From contig NZ_CP039249.1 in NCBI RefSeq assembly GCF_004795835.1, positions 2,641,001 to 2,705,000 of the forward strand: a stretch of 64,000 nucleotides of DNA, given 5' to 3'. The notes beneath the pieces are model-generated. The model was not told the DNA's origin. It did not search any database and saw only the letters and a list, made by a program, of their open reading frames with translations. Positions within the stretch are counted from its first letter, which is position 1. Every line of letters starts with the position of its first letter. Both the position numbers and the translations under genes were made by a program. Of this stretch, positions 58,084 to 64,000 are shown piece by piece. This stretch comes from Sphingomonas sp. PAMC26645 (GTDB taxonomy: Bacteria; Pseudomonadota; Alphaproteobacteria; Sphingomonadales; Sphingomonadaceae).

Positions 58084-59907
58084 TTACCCCGCGCTCGGCG
58101 CGACCACCTTCGTCGCATCCTTCGGACCATCCACGGTCAGGCGGATGTTGAGTTCCTTCAGCTGCTTGGCGCTGACCGGGCTCGGCGCGCCCATCATCAG
58201 GTCCTCGGCCTTCTGGTTCATCGGGAACAGCACGACTTCGCGGATGTTCGGTTCGCCCGCGAGCAGCATCACCATCCGGTCGATCCCCGGCGCCGAGCCA
58301 CCATGTGGCGGTGCGCCGACCTTGAACGCGTTGATCATGCCGGCGAAGTTCGTGTCGACGTCGGCCTGCGTGTAGCCGGCGATCTCGAACGCCTTGTACA
58401 TGATCTCCGGACGGTGGTTCCGGATCGCGCCCGACGACAGCTCGACGCCGTTGCAGACGATATCGTACTGATACGCCAGGATATCGAGCGGATCCTTGTT
58501 CTCCAGCGCGTCCATCTCGCCCTGCGGCATCGAGAATGGATTGTGGCTGAAGTCGACCTTCTTCGCGTCCTCGTCATATTCGAACATCGGGAAGTCGACG
58601 ATCCAGCAGAACTCGAACCGGTTCTCGTCGATCAGGCCGAGATCGGCACCGATCCGCGCCCGGGCGGCGCCCGCGAGCTTGGAGGCGGGCAGTTCCTTGC
58701 CAGCGGCGAAGAAGATGCCGTCGTTCGGGCCGAGGCCCATCTCGGCGATCAGCTTCCGCGTCGCTTCCTCGCCGTGGTTCTTGGCGATCGGGCCGCCGAG
58801 TTCACCATTCTTCTGCGTGATGTAGCCAAGCCCGGCATGCCCCTCGGCACGTGCCCAGTCATTCATGTCGGTGAAAAACTTGCGGCTCTTGTCGGCGGTG
58901 TTCGGCGCGGGGATCGCGCGGACCACGTCACCACCGGCAACGATTCCCGCGAACAGGCCGAAGCCCGAATCGACGAAGTGATGGCCGACGTCGTGGATCA
59001 GGATCGGGTTGCGCAGGTCGGGCTTGTCGCTGCCGTACTTCAGCATCGATTCGCGGTAGGGGATGCGCTTGAACGGGAGCGCCGAAACCTGGCGGCCCTT
59101 GCCTTGCCAGTCGGCGAACTCCTCGAACACGCCGTGCAGGACGGGCTCGATCGCATTGAAAACGTCGTCCTGCGTGACGAAGCTCATCTCGAAATCGAGC
59201 TGATAGAATTCGCCCGGCGACCGATCCGCGCGAGCGTCCTCGTCGCGGAAGCAGGGTGCGATCTGGAAATAGCGGTCGAAACCGGCGACCATCAGCAGCT
59301 GCTTGAACATCTGCGGCGCCTGCGGGAGCGCGTAGAACTTGCCCGGATGGACGCGGCTCGGCACCAGGTAATCGCGCGCGCCTTCGGGCGACGATGCGGT
59401 CAGGATCGGCGTCTGGAATTCGGTGAAGCCCTGCGAATTCATGCGGTTGCGCAGCGACGTGATCACCTGGCTGCGGAGCATGATGTTGGCGTGCAGCCGC
59501 TCGCGACGCAGGTCGAGATAACGATAGCGCAGGCGGATATCCTCGGGATACTCGGCCTCGCCCGCGACCGGCATCGGCAGCTCGCCGGCCATCGACTGGA
59601 CGGTCGCCGCGGTCGCGCGGATCTCGATCCCGCCGGTCGGCAGGTTCGGGTTGACGGCTTCGGGCGCCCTGGCCGTGACCTTGCCGGTGATCGTGACGAC
59701 GCTCTCGCTCTTCAGGCCTTCGATGACCTTGAAGACCGGGCCCGACACGTCAGTGACGATCTGCGTGATGCCGTAGTGATCGCGCAGATCGATGAACACG
59801 AGGTCGCCGTGATCGCGCTTCTTGTGGACCCAGCCGGAGACGCGGACCTCTTCGCCGACCTGTTCGGGGCGGAGGGCGGCGCAGTTGTGGGTGCGATAGG
59901 CGTGCAT
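58084..59907 (-). CDS. aspS: Aspartyl-tRNA synthetase
   Basis: A class II synthetase that charges tRNA-Asp (in species lacking AsnRS, also tRNA-Asn). The 607-aa protein begins [20 protein letters not shown] with the OB-fold anticodon-binding domain ([20 protein letters not shown]), then class II motif 2 ([19 protein letters not shown]), the long bacterial insertion, and motif 3 ([20 protein letters not shown]). I start at the ATG at 59907; upstream in-frame codons to 59970 give basic sequence without family match. It is divergent from rnd across 91 bases. Confidence 0.95.
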   Translation of the reverse strand: MHAYRTHNCAALRPEQVGEEVRVSGWVHKKRDHGDLVFIDLRDHYGITQIVTDVSGPVFKVIEGLKSESVVTITGKVTARAPEAVNPNLPTGGIEIRATAATVQSMAGELPMPVAGEAEYPEDIRLRYRYLDLRRERLHANIMLRSQVITSLRNRMNSQGFTEFQTPILTASSPEGARDYLVPSRVHPGKFYALPQAPQMFKQLLMVAGFDRYFQIAPCFRDEDARADRSPGEFYQLDFEMSFVTQDDVFNAIEPVLHGVFEEFADWQGKGRQVSALPFKRIPYRESMLKYGSDKPDLRNPILIHDVGHHFVDSGFGLFAGIVAGGDVVRAIPAPNTADKSRKFFTDMNDWARAEGHAGLGYITQKNGELGGPIAKNHGEEATRKLIAEMGLGPNDGIFFAAGKELPASKLAGAARARIGADLGLIDENRFEFCWIVDFPMFEYDEDAKKVDFSHNPFSMPQGEMDALENKDPLDILAYQYDIVCNGVELSSGAIRNHRPEIMYKAFEIAGYTQADVDTNFAGMINAFKVGAPPHGGSAPGIDRMVMLLAGEPNIREVVLFPMNQKAEDLMMGAPSPVSAKQLKELNIRLTVDGPKDATKVVAPSAG

Positions 59908-59998
59908 GATGGGTCTTCTCGGACGATAAACAGGTGCCTCGCGCTTCCCTTCCCTACCGGCCTTTGTCAACCCGGACAGGTCTCGCTATGGAAACCTC

Positions 59999-61174
59999 AT
60001 GCATATCCACCCGCTTATCTCCGACAGTGCCACGCTCGCCAATCTGTGTGCGCGCATGGCCGACGCCGACTATGTGTGCGTCGACACCGAATTCATGCGC
60101 GAGAGCACTTATTACCCGGAACTCTGCCTGATCCAGATAGCCGACGACAAGGAAGCCGCGGCGATCGACCCGATGGCGCCGGGGATCGACCTGAAGCCCT
60201 TGCTCGACCTGCTCGTCGAGAATCACGACGTGCTGAAGGTCGTCCATGCCGGCGGGCAGGACATCGAGATCGTCTACAACCTCACCGGCAAGACCCCTTT
60301 CCCGCTGTTCGACACGCAGGTCGCGGCGATGGCGCTCGGCCAGGGCGAGCAGATCGGCTATTCGAACCTGGTCGACAGCTGGCTCGGGATCGCGGTAGAC
60401 AAGGGTGCGCGGTTCACCGATTGGGCGCGGCGTCCTCTGGACGCGCGGCAGATCGAATATGCTATTGGCGACGTCACGCACCTGTCGAAGATCTTCCCGA
60501 AGATGCTGGAGCGGTTGCGGAAAACCGGACGCGGCGTGTGGCTTGATCAGGAGATGGAGCGGCTCGGCGATACCGCCAATTACGCGAACGATCCCGATCT
60601 GGCGTGGAAGCGCGTGCGAATCTCGGGGCGCAAGCCTGATGTCTTGGGCCGGTTGAAGGCACTCGCGCGGTGGCGGGAACTGGAGGCGCAGGCGAAGGAT
60701 CTGCCGCGTGGGCGGATCGTCAAGGACGAGACTCTGGGCGACATGGCGGGGCATCCGCCGAAGAAGCAGGCGGACTTGGCACGCGTGCGTGGATTGTCGG
60801 CGACTTGGGCCGGCAACGACATCGGTGGCCGCTTGATGGCGGCGATCGAGGGCTCGCAGCCGCTCGGCGACGACGAACTGCCACCGCGGGACGATCGCAA
60901 GCCCGGGCTTGGCAAGGAGGGTTCGCTGGTGGCGGATCTGCTCAAGCTGCTGCTGAAGATCCGGTCGCGAGATATTGATGTCGCCTCGAAATTGCTCGCT
61001 CGGACCGATGAACTGGAGGCCTTGGCCGCTGGTGTGCGGACTGGGTTGCCGATGCTCGAAGGCTGGCGGTTCGATCAGTTCGGGCGTGATGCGCTGGACC
61101 TAGTCGAGGGGCGGCTGGCGTTTGCAGTGATCGGCGGCAAGCTCAAGATGACGCGTACGGAGGATGCCGCATGA
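59999..61174 (+). CDS. rnd: Ribonuclease D
   Basis: RNase D is a 3'-5' exonuclease in tRNA maturation. The 391-aa protein has the DEDD residues: VCVDTEFMRE (Asp, Glu), VVHAGGQDIE (Asp), and YAIGDVTHLSKIF (Tyr, Asp). An HRDC-type helical domain follows (LARWRELEAQAKDLPRGRIV). The length is in the family range. The stop overlaps the start of the small lipoprotein gene as ATGA. Both are likely transcribed together from the gap before 59999. Confidence 0.94.
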   Translation: MHIHPLISDSATLANLCARMADADYVCVDTEFMRESTYYPELCLIQIADDKEAAAIDPMAPGIDLKPLLDLLVENHDVLKVVHAGGQDIEIVYNLTGKTPFPLFDTQVAAMALGQGEQIGYSNLVDSWLGIAVDKGARFTDWARRPLDARQIEYAIGDVTHLSKIFPKMLERLRKTGRGVWLDQEMERLGDTANYANDPDLAWKRVRISGRKPDVLGRLKALARWRELEAQAKDLPRGRIVKDETLGDMAGHPPKKQADLARVRGLSATWAGNDIGGRLMAAIEGSQPLGDDELPPRDDRKPGLGKEGSLVADLLKLLLKIRSRDIDVASKLLARTDELEALAAGVRTGLPMLEGWRFDQFGRDALDLVEGRLAFAVIGGKLKMTRTEDAA

Positions 61175-61467
61175 GGATCGTTCTGGTCGCAGCCTTGCTG
61201 GCTTCGGCGGCGTGTACGCCGGTCGAGATGCGTGGCGAGACACCTGCCGCTGCTCCCGTGGCTGCGGCGTGTAATGCCGACTCGCTCGGCGATCTGGTCG
61301 GCAAGCGCGCGAGCGATGCTCGGGCCGACGTCATGCAGACGCGATCGGGCGCGCGGACACTCCGGTGGATCGCGCCGAACACGGCCGTGACGATGGATTT
61401 CCGTGCTGATCGTCTGAATGTTTATGTGGACGCCAAGGGCCGGATCGAACGCTTCACCTGCGCTTGA
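61171..61467 (+). CDS. I78-type peptidase inhibitor lipoprotein
   Basis: A 98-aa protein with a short hydrophobic leader and a lipobox LASAAC (Cys at about residue 15), so probably lipid-anchored. The mature part has the I78 inhibitor pattern: CNADSLGDLVGKRASDAR, then RWIAPNTAVTMDFRADRLNV and a final IERFTC, with two Cys that would pair. I78 proteins of Pseudomonadota are related to potato-inhibitor-I-like folds; the target is unknown. It overlaps rnd by four bases and ends just before a terminator-like hairpin. Confidence 0.8.
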   Translation: MRIVLVAALLASAACTPVEMRGETPAAAPVAAACNADSLGDLVGKRASDARADVMQTRSGARTLRWIAPNTAVTMDFRADRLNVYVDAKGRIERFTCA

Positions 61468-61475
61468 ACCCATTG

Positions 61476-61497
61476 ATCCTCTCCAAAAGGGGAGGAT
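61476..61497. terminator. Hairpin between converging I78 and ppx genes
   Basis: ATCCTCTCC (61476-61484) pairs with GGGGAGGAT (61489-61497), with one T-G pair, around a four-A loop. It fills the 30-base gap between two converging genes, so a bidirectional terminator is likely. Confidence 0.55.
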
Positions 61498-63009
61498 TCA
61501 GGAGAGAGCCAGTACGGGCTTACGTCCCAGGGCGGCGGCAAGCGCATTATGGCGACGTTCCACCGCCTCGCCGTAAAGCCCACGATCATCAGGGCGCAGC
61601 GTCAGCGTAAGTGATATCCCATCATCTGCGAGCCCTGATCGCTTCAAAGGTCCTGCTAAGCCACCACTCATTCGCTGGCCTAGTCGCATAGCGAGGCCCC
61701 AAGCAGTCGCGCTTTTCACCGCTGCCGGAAACGCGAGGAGACCAACTGTTTCACCGGCGGAGAGATCGCCACCAAGGCTCGTATAAAGAGCTTGCGCCAG
61801 CATCCCCCGGCCGGGCGCGTCAATCGCGACCCAATTGCCGTGCAGCGCGACCTCGACGCCGCGCTCGGCGCGGAACTCTGGGTTGGCGCGCCAGCCTACG
61901 TCCGCAAGCAAGCATGCCGTGTGGCGAATGCGTGCCATCGCGGGTGGCTCGCTGGTGAACAGCGGTGCGATCCAGCGATCGAGCAGATCGCCGTGCTCGG
62001 GGAAGCGACCGAGCAGGCGTCCCTCTTCGCGCGCGGCGACGATCAGCGGATCGAGCGTGCGGTCTGCGGGCTTTAGGCCCTCATAGAGAAGGCCTTCGCG
62101 CAAGCCGTATGCGGACACGACCGTGGTTCGGCTGCCGAGTTGCCGCATCAACACGCCGAGCAACGCCGCGGCGTCCGCGAGCGTTGCCGTGCGGCCCGAC
62201 GAGAGCCCCGGAATCGCCTTCAGGCGCGGCTTGGACAGTTGCGGGATGGTCCGGCTGAGCCGGGTGATCGTCGCCGCGGTCATCGAATACTGGTGGATGA
62301 TCGGCAGCGGATAGTCCGACAGCTCCATGTCGAGCCGTGCCAGTGCGCGCCACGATCCGCCGACCAGATAGAGCGGAAGCCCCTGCCCCTTCGCTGTCCA
62401 GCCCGCCTCGCGCACCAGGCGCGCCACGTAGCGGGCTAGCACCTTGCCGCGCTTCGCCCGGATCGGGCCGATGCGGAGGACGCCGAGCGGGAACGAGACG
62501 CGGTCCTCGATCTTGCCGCGGCGGACTCGGACGAGTTCGAGACTGCCGCCGCCGAGATCGCCGACGATGCCATCCGCTTCGGGGATAGCGGAAAGGACAC
62601 CATAGCCGGCTGCGCTGGCTTCCTGCTCGCCCGACAAAGTCTCGACGGTCAGGCCGAGTTGTTCAGCCGTGGCAATGAGTTCGCCGCCGTTCTTCGCATC
62701 GCGCACTGCCGCGGTCGCGACCGTGCGAAGCGTCGAGCATTCCATTTCCTTCGCCACCGCCGCGAACCGCGCCAGCGCGATGCGCGCCGTCTTCAGCGCG
62801 GACTTCTCGATCGCGCCGGTAGCGGCGAGACCACGTCCGAGCCCCGCCAGTACCTTCTCGTTGAACCGGATCGCAGGCAGGCGTGGCGGGCCTTGGTAAA
62901 CAACCAGACGGATCGAGTTCGAGCCGATATCGATGATCCCGGTGCGCGGGTGATCGTCGGTCTCGGCCTTGGGCGGGGAATTGCCGAACAGGATATTCGT
63001 GACGCTCAT
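61498..63009 (-). CDS. ppx: Exopolyphosphatase (Ppx/GppA family)
   Basis: Ppx removes phosphate from the ends of polyphosphate and may also act on pppGpp. The 503-aa protein has the actin-like ATPase motifs: [15 protein letters not shown] at the start, [12 protein letters not shown] near residue 117, and [15 protein letters not shown] near 155. A long C-terminal HD-like domain ([13 protein letters not shown]) follows, as in full-length Ppx. The ATG at 63009 overlaps the ppk1 stop (ATGA); the open frame upstream to 63168 lies inside ppk1. The ppk1-ppx order is the usual polyphosphate operon. Confidence 0.92.
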   Translation of the reverse strand: MSVTNILFGNSPPKAETDDHPRTGIIDIGSNSIRLVVYQGPPRLPAIRFNEKVLAGLGRGLAATGAIEKSALKTARIALARFAAVAKEMECSTLRTVATAAVRDAKNGGELIATAEQLGLTVETLSGEQEASAAGYGVLSAIPEADGIVGDLGGGSLELVRVRRGKIEDRVSFPLGVLRIGPIRAKRGKVLARYVARLVREAGWTAKGQGLPLYLVGGSWRALARLDMELSDYPLPIIHQYSMTAATITRLSRTIPQLSKPRLKAIPGLSSGRTATLADAAALLGVLMRQLGSRTTVVSAYGLREGLLYEGLKPADRTLDPLIVAAREEGRLLGRFPEHGDLLDRWIAPLFTSEPPAMARIRHTACLLADVGWRANPEFRAERGVEVALHGNWVAIDAPGRGMLAQALYTSLGGDLSAGETVGLLAFPAAVKSATAWGLAMRLGQRMSGGLAGPLKRSGLADDGISLTLTLRPDDRGLYGEAVERRHNALAAALGRKPVLALS

Positions 63010-64000
63010 CGTTTTCGACGGAGCGACAGCGTCGGTACGGCATTGCTGGTCGCGAGCGAAGCGCCGCGGCCGGAGAGCGAAGGATTCGTCATGAAATACC
63101 GATGCAGGTTGAACGGGCGGTCGCCGGGATCGACGCGACTGTATTCGCCGTCGGGGCCTAGCTCCCAACTCTGCTCGTTGTCGATCAGGTTCGCGACCAT
63201 CACCTGGTCGAGGATCTGGTCGTGGACGGTCGGGTTGAGGATCGGCAGCATATATTCGACGCGGCGGTCGAAATTGCGTGGCATCCAGTCGGCCGATGAG
63301 ATGAACAGCTTGGCACCGTCGTTGGGGAGCGCCTTGCCGTTGCCGAACGCCCAGATCCGGCTGTGCTCGAGGAAGCGCCCGATCACCGACTTCACGCGGA
63401 TCGTCTCGGACAAGCCGGGCACGCCGGGGCGCAGGCAGCAGATGCCGCGGATGATGAGGTCGATCTCGACCCCTGCCCCGCTCGCTTCGTACAGCTTCTC
63501 GATCACCGCAGGGTCGACCAGTGAGTTCATCTTCGCCCAGACGCCGGCAGGCTTGCCAGCGCGCGCGTTGGCGATCTCGACGTCGATCAGGTTCATCAGG
63601 TTCTGGCGAAGGTCACGCGGGCTTAGGCTGACACGCGCCATGTCGGTCGGTTCGACATAGCCGGTGATGTAGTTGAACATCTGCGCCGCATCGCGCCCGA
63701 CCGCGGCGTCGGCAGTGAAGAAGCTGAGGTCGGTGTAGATCTTCGCAGTGACCGGGTGATAATTGCCTGTGCCAAAGTGGCAGTAGGTGCGGAATGCCTG
63801 GCCCTCGCGACGGACGACCAGCGACACCTTGGCGTGCGTCTTCCAGTCGATGAAGCCGTAGACGACCTGCACGCCCGCGCGCTCCAGCGCGGAGGCCCAG
63901 ACCATGTTCTGCTCTTCGTCAAATCGCGCCTTCAGCTCGACGACCGCGGTGACGGACTTCCCCGCCTCGGCGGCGGTGATGAGCGCGTTGATGACCGCGG
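63006..64000 (-). CDS. ppk1: Polyphosphate kinase 1 (3' part; gene starts beyond the window)
   Basis: PPK1 builds polyphosphate from ATP at the membrane. The frame is open to the window edge at 64000 and gives about 331 C-terminal residues of a protein usually near 700 aa. The visible start reads [20 protein letters not shown], then [12 protein letters not shown], the conserved phospholipase-D-like domain. Conserved His residues are in [10 protein letters not shown] and [27 protein letters not shown] and [14 protein letters not shown] are further signatures. The stop is overlapped by the ppx start. The rest, including the catalytic N-terminal half, is outside the window. Confidence 0.94.
   Translation of the reverse strand, partial: AVINALITAAEAGKSVTAVVELKARFDEEQNMVWASALERAGVQVVYGFIDWKTHAKVSLVVRREGQAFRTYCHFGTGNYHPVTAKIYTDLSFFTADAAVGRDAAQMFNYITGYVEPTDMARVSLSPRDLRQNLMNLIDVEIANARAGKPAGVWAKMNSLVDPAVIEKLYEASGAGVEIDLIIRGICCLRPGVPGLSETIRVKSVIGRFLEHSRIWAFGNGKALPNDGAKLFISSADWMPRNFDRRVEYMLPILNPTVHDQILDQVMVANLIDNEQSWELGPDGEYSRVDPGDRPFNLHRYFMTNPSLSGRGASLATSNAVPTLSLRRKR

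Overview
The window is GC-rich, densely packed bacterial chromosome, most likely from a Sphingomonas-like alphaproteobacterium. The evidence is the gene order dusB-ntrB-ntrC-ntrY-ntrX-hfq-hflX next to ispDF and mazG, the fused IspDF, an aerobic (CobG-type) cobalamin pathway, two TonB-dependent receptors plus a remnant of another, and a double-domain Hfq of the kind I associate with sphingomonads. No rRNA, tRNA, CRISPR array, prophage or insertion sequence is visible.

Layout. 1-10720: aerobic cobalamin (B12) operon, cobN(partial)-G-H-I-J-[K on the opposite strand]-L-E-M-B-A-F, with stop/start overlaps at nearly every junction. 10804-13537: a tiny predicted membrane peptide, a small acidic DUF1488-like protein and a secreted M3 peptidase. 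13682-19508: two TonB-dependent receptors (one under a Fur-box-like site), a GST-like protein and an unknown gene. 19509-23836: a Na+/H+ antiporter, a pair of related palindromes and a decayed sugar-use region in which an intact kdgK lies between a wrecked GH43 glycosidase and a receptor fragment. 23837-33095: astB on its own, then a cell-wall block (mltB, rlpA, dac) running into holB-metG-tatD-MBL hydrolase-aspartic protease, without the tmk gene I would expect before holB. 33371-36043: a secreted M1 aminopeptidase. 36211-41347: an operon of a Pls/PosA-type membrane NRPS, a phosphopantetheinyl transferase and a GNAT acetyltransferase. 41431-51253: mazG and the nitrogen-regulation/RNA-chaperone operon. 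51344-57867: ispDF, a periplasmic unknown, cinA-like, COQ10-like, lipA, carbonic anhydrase, PPK2 and an amino-acid permease. 57933-64000: a large palindromic repeat, aspS, rnd, an I78-type inhibitor lipoprotein, ppx and the 3' part of ppk1.

How the parts work together. The cob genes carry uroporphyrinogen III through precorrin-2 to hydrogenobyrinic acid a,c-diamide and cobalt insertion; the CobS and CobT partners of CobN are not in the window. The dusB-hflX operon joins two sensor/regulator pairs (NtrB/C, NtrY/X) to Hfq. ppk1, ppx and PPK2 make, degrade and use polyphosphate within 8.3 kb. The best candidate for an undescribed system is the 36211-41347 operon: an adenylation-carrier protein fused to six membrane spans and three repeated beta-helix-like modules, with its own activating transferase and an acetyltransferase, which probably makes an unknown amino-acid polymer or conjugate. 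The tandem Hfq at 43435-43938 is the second most notable item.
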